Source: Kribbella sp. NBC_01245 (lineage in GTDB: Bacteria; Actinomycetota; Actinomycetes; Propionibacteriales; Kribbellaceae). Taken from it: a stretch of DNA of 64,000 bases. The stretch lies in the NCBI RefSeq assembly GCF_036226525.1, contig NZ_CP108487.1, forward strand, positions 558,001 to 622,000. Direction: 5' to 3'. Positions 12,159 through 20,409 of the stretch are shown piece by piece. The position numbers and the translations under genes are program-made. The first letter of the stretch is position 1, and every line of letters begins with the position of its first letter. Below the pieces are notes generated by a model, which had not been told where the DNA came from, searched no databases, and was given only the letters and a program-made list of their open reading frames with translations.

Positions 12159-13100
12159 CTAGCGGCCGCCCGTGTCACCCGCCGAATCAGGCGGCGTGGC
12201 ACGGGCGATGCCGGCGGCGGCGCGGAGGTGCTTCGCCAACCCCGCGATCGGCGCGGAGGTCGTTCGGACGTGGGCGCCCCAGCAGAGGACATGGCGGCGG
12301 TGCGACCACGGGTCCTGCAACGCGCACACGTCGATCGGCAGACCGGGATCGAGGGCGCGACGCGGTACGACGGCCAGGCCGACACCACCGGCGGCCAGCG
12401 TGATGAGGGTGTGCAGGTTGGGAACGAGCGTCCGGTATCGCGCGACCGGCGCCTGGGCGAGCCGCTGGTCCATCCACTGGCGCAGGGACGAATCGAGGTC
12501 CAGCCCGACCAGAGGGTGCTCGGCGATTTCGCGATAGCTGATCTCGGTTCGCCCGGTCAGGATGCCGCCGGTCTGACCGATCACCACCAACGAGTCGTCG
12601 CCGAGCGGTTCGGCGTACAACTCATGGTCTTCCCCAGCGCGGGCGGGCTCGGTCAAGACGATGCCGAGGTCGGCCGTGCCGTCGGCGAGCCTGCGCAACG
12701 TCTGCGGAGTCCGTTGCTCGACGACCGTCACGTCGTGTTCCGGATACTCGAGCAGGTACGACGTCAGCGCCCGCGGCACCAGGCGATGCATCGCCGACCC
12801 GCCGGCCAGCAACACCACGGGCGCTCCTGGCGCTGCGGTATAGCTCGCGACCGCGCTGTCCAGCCGCGCGGTCTGAGCGAGTACGTCGCGCGCGTGCCGG
12901 GCCAGCGTCGTACCGGCGGGTGTCGGGCGTACGCCGCGTCTTTCCCGGATCAGCAGGTCGACCCCGGCGTGCGCTTCGAGTGCCCGGACCCGCGCGCTGG
13001 CCGAAGGCAGACTCAAGTGCATCAGGCGCGCCCCAGCGGTGATCGAGCCCGCTACCACGATGTGCACGAACAATCGTAGGTCGTCCAGGTCATAGCGCAT
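12159..13100 (-). CDS. LysR-family transcriptional regulator
   Basis: This 313-residue protein has an N-terminal winged HTH (DLRLFVHIVVAGSITAGARL, then SLPSASARVRALE) and a type 2 periplasmic-binding-like effector domain from about residue 90. A Gly/Ala-rich segment (LAAGGVGLAVVPRR) is typical near the C terminus. It is divergent from the TauE/SafE permease across 82 bp (13101-13182), the standard layout in which a LysR protein controls its divergent neighbour. An anion or sulfonate effector is plausible but inferred. Confidence 0.9.
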   Translation of the reverse strand: MRYDLDDLRLFVHIVVAGSITAGARLMHLSLPSASARVRALEAHAGVDLLIRERRGVRPTPAGTTLARHARDVLAQTARLDSAVASYTAAPGAPVVLLAGGSAMHRLVPRALTSYLLEYPEHDVTVVEQRTPQTLRRLADGTADLGIVLTEPARAGEDHELYAEPLGDDSLVVIGQTGGILTGRTEISYREIAEHPLVGLDLDSSLRQWMDQRLAQAPVARYRTLVPNLHTLITLAAGGVGLAVVPRRALDPGLPIDVCALQDPWSHRRHVLCWGAHVRTTSAPIAGLAKHLRAAAGIARATPPDSAGDTGGR

Positions 13101-13182
13101 ACCGTCAGCCTATGCCTACGCCTAAGGGTGACTGCGCCAATCGCGCATTGTGGTCTGACCCACCGGACCTGATGCTCGTACG

Positions 13183-13938
13183 ATGACGGACTACCTCGTC
13201 GTACTGCTGGCAGGCCTGCTCGCGGGCCTGCTGAACGCCGTCGGCGGCGGTGGAACGTTCGTCGCCCTGCCGACGCTCGTGGCCGCCGGCATGCCTTCCG
13301 TCACCGCCAACGCGGCCACCACCGTCGCTTTGTTGCCTGCGGCAATGACCAGCGCCTGGGTGCTCAGACGCGATCTCACGCCATTGACGAACGTACCGAC
13401 CCGCGCATTGACGGCGATCAGCGTGATCGGGGGAGCCGCTGGTGCGGTTCTGCTGCTGGCCTTACCCGCCGTGGCCTTCGACGCGGTGGTGCCGTGGTTG
13501 CTCGCCTTCGCGACGCTGGTCCTCGCCTTCGGTCGGCGTGTCACCAAGCTGTTCACAACGTCGGTCGCCCTTGGACCCGGCGTGGTGTTGGCCGGCCAGT
13601 TCGTGCTGGCGCTGTACGGCGGCTACTTCGGTGGTGCCGTGGGGATGCTGATGGTGGCGTTCTGGGCTGCCGGTCTCGGTCACGACCTCGCAGCGCTCAA
13701 CCCGATGCGCGTCGCCCAACTCGCGGCCATCTATCTCACCGCGGCGGGCATCTTCCTGGTGGCGTCGGACGTCGGCGAAAGCCCAACGGTACTTGGCATT
13801 CTGCTCGTGGGTGCTGTCGCGGGCGGATTCGGTGGTGCGCATGTGGCACGTCGTCTTCCGGCGGGGGTGTTGCGTGGGCTGGTGCTGTCTTCGGCCGTTA
13901 CGTCGACCACGCTGTACTTCCTGAAGGAGCTGGGGTGA
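13183..13938 (+). CDS. Sulfite exporter TauE/SafE family membrane protein
   Basis: The 251-residue protein has about eight hydrophobic segments and two family-typical repeats: AGLLNAVGGGGTFVALPTL near the N terminus and LYGGYFGGAVGMLM in the middle. TauE/SafE proteins move sulfite, sulfoacetate or related organic anions across the membrane. The divergent LysR gene probably regulates it. Its TGA overlaps by one base the ATG of the following small gene (13938), so the two are likely co-translated. Confidence 0.9.
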   Translation: MTDYLVVLLAGLLAGLLNAVGGGGTFVALPTLVAAGMPSVTANAATTVALLPAAMTSAWVLRRDLTPLTNVPTRALTAISVIGGAAGAVLLLALPAVAFDAVVPWLLAFATLVLAFGRRVTKLFTTSVALGPGVVLAGQFVLALYGGYFGGAVGMLMVAFWAAGLGHDLAALNPMRVAQLAAIYLTAAGIFLVASDVGESPTVLGILLVGAVAGGFGGAHVARRLPAGVLRGLVLSSAVTSTTLYFLKELG

Positions 13939-14378
13939 TGGACGACTTCAGCCCGGCGGCCCGGGCGCGGCTCGCAATGTCGTACGACGCTTGCGAACTC
14001 GCCGAAGGCGCCCGTCGCCTCGTTGGGGCCAGGGGGTTCGAGGGTGCGGGTGCTGCGGTGGAAGGTGCTGGGCGGGTGCTTGATGACGCCCACCGGTTGC
14101 TCGAGGCCGCTGTCGTGTTCGCACGAGTTGAGGGCGCCGACTGGGCGGTCGTCGGCGATTCGCTCGGGCTTTCGGCCGGCGATGCGCAGGAACGTTTCGG
14201 GCCGGCTGAAGCCCGCTTCCGGGGTGAGCTCCAGGGGCCTACAGAGAGGGCTTGGCGGCAGTATCTCGTTCGCGAGCCCCTCGAAGCGGCGCTCGATCTC
14301 GATGATTGGGTACGCCGTCACGCGGACGGCGACGATGACCCTGGTCCGGCGCCGGTCTCCGGGCCGCTGACGTCGTGA
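13938..14378 (+). CDS. Hypothetical protein with HTH-like segment
   Basis: The 146-residue acidic, Ala-rich, mostly helical protein starts at the ATG that shares a base with the TauE stop. The segment DWAVVGDSLGLSAGDAQERFG resembles the short helix-turn-helix seen in many uncharacterised actinobacterial proteins. I know no function. A second in-frame start further upstream would lie inside the permease gene and is rejected. Confidence 0.65.
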   Translation: MDDFSPAARARLAMSYDACELAEGARRLVGARGFEGAGAAVEGAGRVLDDAHRLLEAAVVFARVEGADWAVVGDSLGLSAGDAQERFGPAEARFRGELQGPTERAWRQYLVREPLEAALDLDDWVRRHADGDDDPGPAPVSGPLTS

Positions 14379-14380
14379 CC

Positions 14381-14407
14381 AGGCTCAGAAGGCTCAGTAG
14401 GCTCAGT
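14381..14407. repeat. Three tandem copies of a 9-bp repeat (AGGCTCAGA/T)
   Basis: AGGCTCAGA, AGGCTCAGT, AGGCTCAGT run head to tail between two convergent genes. The last copy contains the stop codon of the - strand membrane protein (14403-14405). Slippage here could change the end of that protein. Confidence 0.8.
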
Positions 14408-14870
14408 TGGTGATGGCGTAGGTGGTGTTGTCGGTCGGGTCGACCAGGGCCGGAAGCCGGGCACCTACCTCTTGGCCGGGCTTCTCCTCGGTCCGGTGCA
14501 CGGTCTGGAACGGCTCGAAACCGGGGCCGGTGATCCGGAGGGTGAGGGCGACACCGTTCTCCTCGTTGACGATGCACCACTGGGAGGCGAGGATCTCGGC
14601 GCTCGCCTTGATGCCGGCCGTCGCGAGCCGGTTGGCTCGCTGCTGCTCCCGGTTGATGATGATCCACGCCACGCTGTAGTACCCGCTGATGGCGATGGTC
14701 ATGGCGATACTCGCGGCCACGGCCAGGCGGCCCCAGTGGTCGATATAGGCGTAGTACGCGAGGGTGGGGGAGGCGAGGATCGCCAGCAGCAACGCGCCGT
14801 ACACGAGCAGGTTGCCGACTGGCCCTCGCCGCGGCCAGGGCACCGCGTTTCCGTCGTCGACGAATCGCAT
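14403..14870 (-). CDS. Two-helix membrane protein with soluble C-terminal domain
   Basis: The 155-residue protein has two transmembrane helices (about residues 18-42 and 47-72) and then an ~80-residue soluble domain (VALTLRITGPGFEPF, VDPTDNTTYAITN) of beta character, resembling DUF3592-like proteins. I do not recognise it further. It lies downstream of lexA on the same strand, 24 bp from the end of that gene, so read-through from lexA is not excluded. Confidence 0.7.
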   Translation of the reverse strand: MRFVDDGNAVPWPRRGPVGNLLVYGALLLAILASPTLAYYAYIDHWGRLAVAASIAMTIAISGYYSVAWIIINREQQRANRLATAGIKASAEILASQWCIVNEENGVALTLRITGPGFEPFQTVHRTEEKPGQEVGARLPALVDPTDNTTYAITN

Positions 14871-14894
14871 CCCGGGATCCTAGTGCTCTGAAGG

Positions 14895-15554
14895 TCAGAC
14901 GCTGCGGAGAACCGAGACGACGATGCCGAGGATGGCGGCGTTGTCGCCGTCGATGACGTCGTAGTCGGGGTTGCGGGGTTCGAGGAAGACGTGGCCGTTG
15001 CGGCGGCGATAGACCTTCACGGTGGCTTCCTCGTCGATCATGGCGGCGACGATCTGGCCGGAGTGGGCCTCGGTCTGCTGGCGTACGACGACGATGTCGC
15101 CGTCGCAGATCGCGGCGTCGACCATCGAGTCACCTCGGACGCGTAGGCCGAAGACGGTGCCGCGTCCGGTTAGGCCGCGCGGGAGCGAGAGCACATCGTC
15201 GACGTGTTCGATGGCGGAGATGGGGGTTCCGGCGGCGATGTCACCGACGACTGGGACGGAGACGGAGTCGTCGGTTGGTTCCTGTGTCGAGGGGGCGCGC
15301 AGGAACATCCGTACGTCGATCGCGCGGGACATCGAGGAACTGCGGCGGAGGAAACCCTTGTCCTCGAGATCGGCCAGGTGCTTCGACACGGATGACGATG
15401 ATCGTAGGCCGACCGCCTCACCGATTTGGCGAGTGCTCGGCGAGTAGCCGTACTTGACCGCCCAGTCCCGGATCGTGACCAGGATCTTCTGCTGACGGGG
15501 CGGAAGTGCCGAAGTGTTCAGGTGCTCAAGCTCAAACTCATCGAAGGTGGTCAC
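14895..15554 (-). CDS. lexA: LexA-type self-cleaving repressor, probably a paralogue
   Basis: The 219-residue protein has an N-terminal winged HTH (PSTRQIGEAVGLRSSSSVSKHLADLE) and a C-terminal S24 peptidase domain. The cleavage site is A108-G109 (IAAGTP). The catalytic pair is S143 (GDSMVD) and K180 (ATVKVY). The GTG start at 15554 has no ribosome-binding site, but a TACGAT -10-like hexamer (15561-15566, - strand) ends six bases before it, pointing to a leaderless message. I cannot see a CGAAC-N4-GTTCG SOS box upstream. That, together with the unusual recognition-helix sequence, suggests a second LexA with its own target site. Confidence 0.88.
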   Translation of the reverse strand: MTTFDEFELEHLNTSALPPRQQKILVTIRDWAVKYGYSPSTRQIGEAVGLRSSSSVSKHLADLEDKGFLRRSSSMSRAIDVRMFLRAPSTQEPTDDSVSVPVVGDIAAGTPISAIEHVDDVLSLPRGLTGRGTVFGLRVRGDSMVDAAICDGDIVVVRQQTEAHSGQIVAAMIDEEATVKVYRRRNGHVFLEPRNPDYDVIDGDNAAILGIVVSVLRSV

Positions 15555-15560
15555 TGCGGA

Positions 15561-15566
15561 ATCGTA
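15561..15566 (-). promoter_or_regulatory. -10-like hexamer of lexA (leaderless)
   Basis: TACGAT on the - strand lies six bases upstream of the GTG at 15554. In actinobacteria this spacing normally means transcription starts at or next to the start codon. No convincing -35 is visible. Confidence 0.45.
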
Positions 15567-15680
15567 GATGCAAACGCCCCTTCTACCCGCCCACCCACGC
15601 CAGCAGTGGCCAAGACTGCGGCGGGCGGTGTACGACGAATGGCGTCGGGTGGTGCACGAGACTGGCGTCCGGGTGGTGCA

Positions 15681-15779
15681 CAAGACTGCGACGATCGGTC
15701 CCAATTTGCCGCTCTTCTGCTACCTGTCAGGTGCAGGCGAGCTCGCAGCGGCAAATTGGGACCGATCGTCGCAGTCTTG
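15681..15779. repeat. Perfect 33-bp inverted repeat, 33-nt spacer
   Basis: The arms 15681-15713 and 15747-15779 are exact reverse complements. The start of the arm, CAAGACTGCG, also occurs at 15611-15620, and GGTGGTGCAC occurs twice nearby (15649-15680), so the region has been locally duplicated. It lies between the lexA promoter and the 3' end of the PL6 lyase gene, both on the - strand. It may terminate that lyase operon, but it is much longer than usual terminators and has no U-tract. Confidence 0.9.
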
Positions 15780-15824
15780 AGTAGGCGTGCGCCCCTGGCC
15801 TGAGAGGCGCGCGCCGGGCGAGGG

Positions 15825-17261
15825 TTAGGGGGCGGCTGGGCCTACGTCGGCTGGGGTGAGGGGGCGGCGTACGGGGGTGAGGGTGGAGTATTCGTCGGCG
15901 CCTACGTCGTACGGGGCGGTGCGGGTGTGGCCGTCTAGGTCGTCGGTTACGCGGGTCGAGTGGTCGAGGCTCGACTTGTTGATGGCGGCGCTGCCGCTGG
16001 CGAGGCGGTAGATGCCGTCCGTACCGGCGACCAGTTTCGGGTCGGCGCGGGTGTAGCCGGACGACGGGATGTTGCCGGTCGACGCGCCGCCCCAGACGAT
16101 GTTGCCCGACCAGGTCAGACCCTGCGTGTACGGCATCGAGACCAGCGTGCCCGAATCACCCACCAGGAGGTTGTCCGAGATCTTGCAGGCCAACGGCGGC
16201 AACGTCCGCTGGCTCTCGCCGGCCAGCGCCTGCGCGTTGTTCCGCAGGGTGTTGAGCACGATCGTGACCCGGTCGGGCGCGTCGTTTCCACGCCGCGAGT
16301 CCGAGCTCTCGCCCTCGTAGTGGTCCCGGACCGTGCCGCTGCCGAGCACGATCCCGGCGCTGCCGACACCGCCGACGTAGTTGTTCACGATCAGCTGGTC
16401 GTTGCCATAGATACGGATGCCGTTGTCGCCGGAGAGAATGTAGTTGCCCTCGACCCGGTTGTTGTTGCCGTGCCGCAGGACGATGCCGCCCAGGGACGAC
16501 CGGATCGTGTTGTACTGGATGGTGCTGCCGGACGCCTTCACCGAGATCGCCTCGGGGTCGCCGTTGACGCGCTCGAACAGGTTGAACTCGATGGTCGCGT
16601 CGGCATCGCCCAGCGCGCGGCTGCTGACGCCGAGCCGGATCGGCTCGCCGCCGTTCTCGCCACTGAAGCTGTGATCGCGGAAGTGGTTGCGCAGAATGTG
16701 CGTGCGCAACGCCATCTCGTTGGCCTGGTCACCACTCGGGCCGTCGATCACCAGGTAGCAGCCGACCGATGACTTGTCCCGGAACGTGTTCCGGTCGATC
16801 TTCGCGTCGTTGCCGCGGACAACGACGCAGTGTGAGGCGGCCGCGGCGAAGGCGATGTCGTTGCGGGTCAGGCGGATCCGCGAGCAGTTCGCCGGGATGT
16901 CCAGGGTGCTGCTCTGCCGGAGCGAGAACCCGCTGATGGTGATGTTGGACGAGGAGGAGAAGACGAAACTCAGAGCGCCGGTCAGTACGACGCCACCGCG
17001 GGTCTGGGCCGAGATGGTGATCGGCGAGGTGGACGTGCCATTGCGGCCGGTGATCCGGATCCCGCCGGACGGTACGGCGTACGTGCCGTTGGCCAGCACG
17101 ATCTGCGCCCCGGCCGTGGCCCGGTCGATCGCCGATTGCAGGCCGGCGATCGAGGTCACCGTTTCGCTGGTCCGCGCGGCTACGTCGCTCTTTCCAGACA
17201 TCTGTAGTGCGATTGCGCCAGTACCGATCACGCCGGCGGCCAGGAAGCTACGACGATCCAT
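15825..17261 (-). CDS. PL6-family polysaccharide lyase (chondroitinase B / alginate lyase type), exported
   Basis: The 478-residue protein begins MDRRSFLAAG, a twin-arginine export signal, after an AAGGAGG site. The body is a right-handed beta-helix with the PL6 signature. K242 (AISVKASG) and R263 (VLRHGN) have the same 21-residue spacing as the catalytic Lys/Arg pair of chondroitinase B (K250/R271). PL6 enzymes cleave uronate-containing glycans (dermatan sulfate, alginate) by beta-elimination. It is the last gene of the - strand locus, 76 bp after the AraC gene. The exact substrate cannot be read from the sequence. Confidence 0.88.
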   Translation of the reverse strand: MDRRSFLAAGVIGTGAIALQMSGKSDVAARTSETVTSIAGLQSAIDRATAGAQIVLANGTYAVPSGGIRITGRNGTSTSPITISAQTRGGVVLTGALSFVFSSSSNITISGFSLRQSSTLDIPANCSRIRLTRNDIAFAAAASHCVVVRGNDAKIDRNTFRDKSSVGCYLVIDGPSGDQANEMALRTHILRNHFRDHSFSGENGGEPIRLGVSSRALGDADATIEFNLFERVNGDPEAISVKASGSTIQYNTIRSSLGGIVLRHGNNNRVEGNYILSGDNGIRIYGNDQLIVNNYVGGVGSAGIVLGSGTVRDHYEGESSDSRRGNDAPDRVTIVLNTLRNNAQALAGESQRTLPPLACKISDNLLVGDSGTLVSMPYTQGLTWSGNIVWGGASTGNIPSSGYTRADPKLVAGTDGIYRLASGSAAINKSSLDHSTRVTDDLDGHTRTAPYDVGADEYSTLTPVRRPLTPADVGPAAP

Positions 17262-17337
17262 GGCGACCTCCTTCTCTGTGGGCGAGCTATGGGGGCAAGC
17301 TCGTTGTGGGCGGGGGTATTGCACTTGCGGGGGCACT

Positions 17338-18219
17338 TCACTTGCTGGGGCGGTACATCCTGCGATAGACGCTCGGGGTCACCGAGGTGATCTGGCGGAA
17401 CACCTTCGAGAAGTACGACTGCTCCATCCCGACCTCCGCCGCGATCTCCTCCATCGGCCGCGTGGTGGTCGCGAGCTCGCGCTGGGCCCGTTCGATCCGG
17501 GCCCGTTTGATGTACTGCTTCGGCGACAACCCGAACTGCGACCGGAAGTACCGGACGAAGGTGTTCGGGTCGTACTCGAACTCGGCGGCCAGTTGGTCCA
17601 GCGTCAACGGCGTGGTCAGGTTCGACTCGATGTACTGGACGATCTCCGGCAGCGCGCCGTTCTTCTGCTGCGGCGTCAGCCGCACCGAACCGGGCGGCGC
17701 GCTGTCCAGGTAGTGCGCGAACAACGCGGCCAGGGCGGACCGGATTCGCAACGGCGTCGCGAGACCGGGCGGATCCCGGTCAGCCGCGCCGACCTGTTCG
17801 AACAACGCCGCCGCCTCTTCGGGAGCACGGCTGCGTACGACGTACGGCATGGTCAGCACTTCGCTGATATCCCAGTCGCCGATCAACGCGGAGAAGTGCA
17901 GCCAGTGCTTCCGGAAGGTGTCGTCGCTGATCGTCGTGTACGACACCGGGGTGTCCGCCGGCAGGTAGCAGAGGTCACCCGGCTTCGGGTAGAGCTCCTG
18001 GTCGCCGACCGCGAGCCGTCCCTCGCCCTCGAGAATCAGGTACAGCCGCGAGAACGGGTCGGGTTGCAACGGACGCGACCATTCGCGATGCACCTTGGTG
18101 ATCCGGGCCGCGACCACGAGATCGAGCCGGCACCGGTCCAGGTGGCACCGGATCAACTCGGCGTCGGGCGGCGTGACCACCGCCGACCGCGCCGTGGCGG
18201 ACGCCGTGGTGGAGGTCAT
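17338..18219 (-). CDS. AraC-family transcriptional regulator of the lyase locus
   Basis: The 293-residue protein has an N-terminal cupin-like sensor domain (LYLILEGEGRLAVGDQELYPKPGDLCYLPA) and a C-terminal double HTH (TLDQLAAEFEYDPNTFVRYFRSQFGLSPKQYIKRARIERAQREL, then EIAAEVGMEQSYFSKVFRQ) of AraC type. The ATG overlaps the stop of the upstream lyase as ATGA (18216-18219). A 20-residue longer start is possible but lies inside that gene. It presumably activates the surrounding lyase and transporter genes when their oligosaccharide is present. Confidence 0.92.
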   Translation of the reverse strand: MTSTTASATARSAVVTPPDAELIRCHLDRCRLDLVVAARITKVHREWSRPLQPDPFSRLYLILEGEGRLAVGDQELYPKPGDLCYLPADTPVSYTTISDDTFRKHWLHFSALIGDWDISEVLTMPYVVRSRAPEEAAALFEQVGAADRDPPGLATPLRIRSALAALFAHYLDSAPPGSVRLTPQQKNGALPEIVQYIESNLTTPLTLDQLAAEFEYDPNTFVRYFRSQFGLSPKQYIKRARIERAQRELATTTRPMEEIAAEVGMEQSYFSKVFRQITSVTPSVYRRMYRPSK

Positions 18220-19514
18220 GACGCGAACGGGCCGACGTCGGCCGCCTTCAGCGGGCGGACCCGAACCTCGTCCGCCCACGTGTGGGCTCTGCGCCTGCGG
18301 ATGAACCCGTCGGCCGGGATGTTCCCGTCCGCGGCGTCACCCCAGAGGATGTTGCCGCGCCACGTGATGCCTTCCTGGAACGGCATGTCCACGTGTGTCC
18401 CGCTGTCGGCGATCAACAGGTTGTGCGCGATCGTGCAGTCCAGCGGCGGCAGTACGCGGTGACTCTCGCCGCTGATGCCCTTGCCACAGTTCAGCACGGT
18501 GTTGCGTCCGATCAGCACCCGGTCGGGCGCGTCGTTGCCGCGGCGCGACGCCGCCGATTCGCCGGGGAAGTGGTCGCGAACGTTTCCGCTACCAAGCACG
18601 ATGCCCGACCCCTCGATCTCCTCGATGTAGTTGTTCGTGATTCGGTGGTCGTCGCCGTAGATCCGGACTCCGTTCGAGCCCGACAGGATGAAGTTGCCCT
18701 CGACCCGGTTGAAGTTCCCGTGCCGGAGGACGATGCCGCCGAAGCTGTCGCGGATCGTGTTGTGCCGGATCGTGTTGCCCGAAGACTTCACCGAGATCGC
18801 CTCCGGGTCACCGTTCGCGCGCTCGAACAGGTTGAAGTCGACCAGAGCGCCGGCGGTGCTCAGCGCCCGCGGGCTGACGCCGAGCCGGATCGGCTCGCCG
18901 CCGTTGTCACCGGGGAAGGTGTGGTCGCTGAAGTGGTTCCGGGTGACGTGCACGCCCTGGGCCATCTTGTCGCTGCCGGCGCCCTCGATACCGAGGTAGA
19001 TGCCGAGCGTCGACTTCCCGTGGAAGGCGTTGCGGTCGATCGTGCTGTGGTCCGCGCGAACCATCAGCCAGTGCAGACCCTCGATATCGGCCAGCTGGAA
19101 GTCGTTCCGGGTGAGCCGGATCCGCTGGCAGTCCGGCGGCAGCTCCAGGGTGGTGCTCTGGCGGAAGGCGAAACCACTGATGGTGATGTCCGACGACGCG
19201 GCGAAAACGAAACTCCGCTCGCCGGTCAGCACCACGCCGGCCGGGGACTGCGCCCGTACGACGATCGGCTCCAACGCCGTACCGTGTTTGGCCGTGACCA
19301 GGATCGGCGTACCGGCCGGAACCGGATAGGTGCCATTGGCAACGGTGATGACGTCGCCCGGTACGGCGCCGTTGATCGCCTGCTGCAGTTCTTCGAGCGT
19401 GCTCACGAGCGAGTCATTGCCGCTGGCAACGGCCGGAACGGCTTCGAGAAGTCCGGTCAGTCCTACTGCAACTGTGCCAGTGACGCTGACAGCGAGAAAC
19501 TTACGGCGGTCCAT
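18216..19514 (-). CDS. Second PL6-family polysaccharide lyase, shortened C terminus
   Basis: The 432-residue paralogue of the lyase at 15825 also starts MDRRKFLA with a twin-arginine signal. It keeps the catalytic pair, K243 (SVKSSG) and R264 (VLRHGN). The two proteins align throughout, except that about 46 residues near the C terminus are missing in frame here. GNIPADGFIRR jumps straight to a RRAHTWADEV-type ending, while the paralogue has DPKLVAGTDGIYRL and DDLDGH in between. The lost piece is the last coils and cap of the beta-helix, so stability or substrate range may differ. The gene follows the second permease by 28 bp. Confidence 0.87.
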   Translation of the reverse strand: MDRRKFLAVSVTGTVAVGLTGLLEAVPAVASGNDSLVSTLEELQQAINGAVPGDVITVANGTYPVPAGTPILVTAKHGTALEPIVVRAQSPAGVVLTGERSFVFAASSDITISGFAFRQSTTLELPPDCQRIRLTRNDFQLADIEGLHWLMVRADHSTIDRNAFHGKSTLGIYLGIEGAGSDKMAQGVHVTRNHFSDHTFPGDNGGEPIRLGVSPRALSTAGALVDFNLFERANGDPEAISVKSSGNTIRHNTIRDSFGGIVLRHGNFNRVEGNFILSGSNGVRIYGDDHRITNNYIEEIEGSGIVLGSGNVRDHFPGESAASRRGNDAPDRVLIGRNTVLNCGKGISGESHRVLPPLDCTIAHNLLIADSGTHVDMPFQEGITWRGNILWGDAADGNIPADGFIRRRRAHTWADEVRVRPLKAADVGPFAS

Positions 19515-19542
19515 GTTTGCTCCGAAGTGGTTTGGGGTGTTC

Positions 19543-20409
19543 TCAGCCCTTGAGGGCGCCGGAGGTCAGCCCGCGGGCGAAAGAGCGTTGGAACAGCAGG
19601 AAGACCAGCACCGACGGCAGCAGCGCCAGCAGCGAGGCGGCCATCACGACACCAGGTGTGACGACCGGATCGATGCGCAGCGTCCGCAAGGCCAACGGCA
19701 GTGTGTACGCGGAGGAATTCGTTGCCACCAGCAACGGCAGCAGGTACTGGTCCCAGATCATCGTGAAGCCGAACACCCCGATGACGCCGAGGGCGGGCTT
19801 GCACAGCGGCAGGATGATCTGGGCGAAGATCCGGAACTCGCCGGCGCCGTCGATCCGCGCCGCCTCCTCGAGCTCGCGGGGCACGTCCTTCATGAACTCG
19901 GTCATCACCAGGATCGAGAAGGCCCAGGCGCCGAGCGGCACGATCATGCCGGCCAGCGTGCCCATCAGGTTGAGGTGCACCAGCGGCAGGTCCGCCAGGA
20001 TCAGCGTCAGCGGCAGGGCCAGGATCTCCTCGGGCAGCATCATGGTGGCGAGGATGGCGACCATCACCAGCGTCATTCCCGGGAAGATCTTGCGGGCCAG
20101 TGCGTACCCCGCGAGCACCGAGACCGCGACCTGCAACAGCAGACCGAACCCGACCACGAAGAACGAGTTCATCAGGTAGCGCAGTACCCCGTGGTCGAAC
20201 GCGATCCGGAAGTTGTCCAGCGTCGGCCGGGTCGGAATCACACTGAGCTGAGTCGGGTCGGACACGTGATTGAACGAGCTGACCAGCAGCGCGAGCAACG
20301 GTCCGGCGAACACGATGAACAGGCCGGCGTAGATGATCGCCTTGAACACTTTGGCAATGGTGCCCGTGCGCTCGGTGAGACCGAGGGCGGTCTCCGTGGC
20401 GGCGGTCAT
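19543..20409 (-). CDS. Carbohydrate ABC transporter permease (MalG type)
   Basis: The 288-residue permease has six membrane segments and the cytoplasmic EAA loop RELEEAARIDGAGEFRIFAQIILP, which contacts the ATPase. It pairs with the MalF-type permease directly upstream, overlapping it as ATGA (20406-20409). The locus has no ATP-binding gene, so a shared MsiK-type ATPase encoded elsewhere probably energises it, as is common in actinobacteria. It imports lyase products or another sugar oligomer. Confidence 0.92.
   Translation of the reverse strand: MTAATETALGLTERTGTIAKVFKAIIYAGLFIVFAGPLLALLVSSFNHVSDPTQLSVIPTRPTLDNFRIAFDHGVLRYLMNSFFVVGFGLLLQVAVSVLAGYALARKIFPGMTLVMVAILATMMLPEEILALPLTLILADLPLVHLNLMGTLAGMIVPLGAWAFSILVMTEFMKDVPRELEEAARIDGAGEFRIFAQIILPLCKPALGVIGVFGFTMIWDQYLLPLLVATNSSAYTLPLALRTLRIDPVVTPGVVMAASLLALLPSVLVFLLFQRSFARGLTSGALKG

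Noticed and set aside
12152..12166. CCGCT-GAGCT-AGCGG dyad as a terminator
   Set aside because: The stem is only 5 bp and it overlaps the stop of the LysR gene. It is too weak to call.
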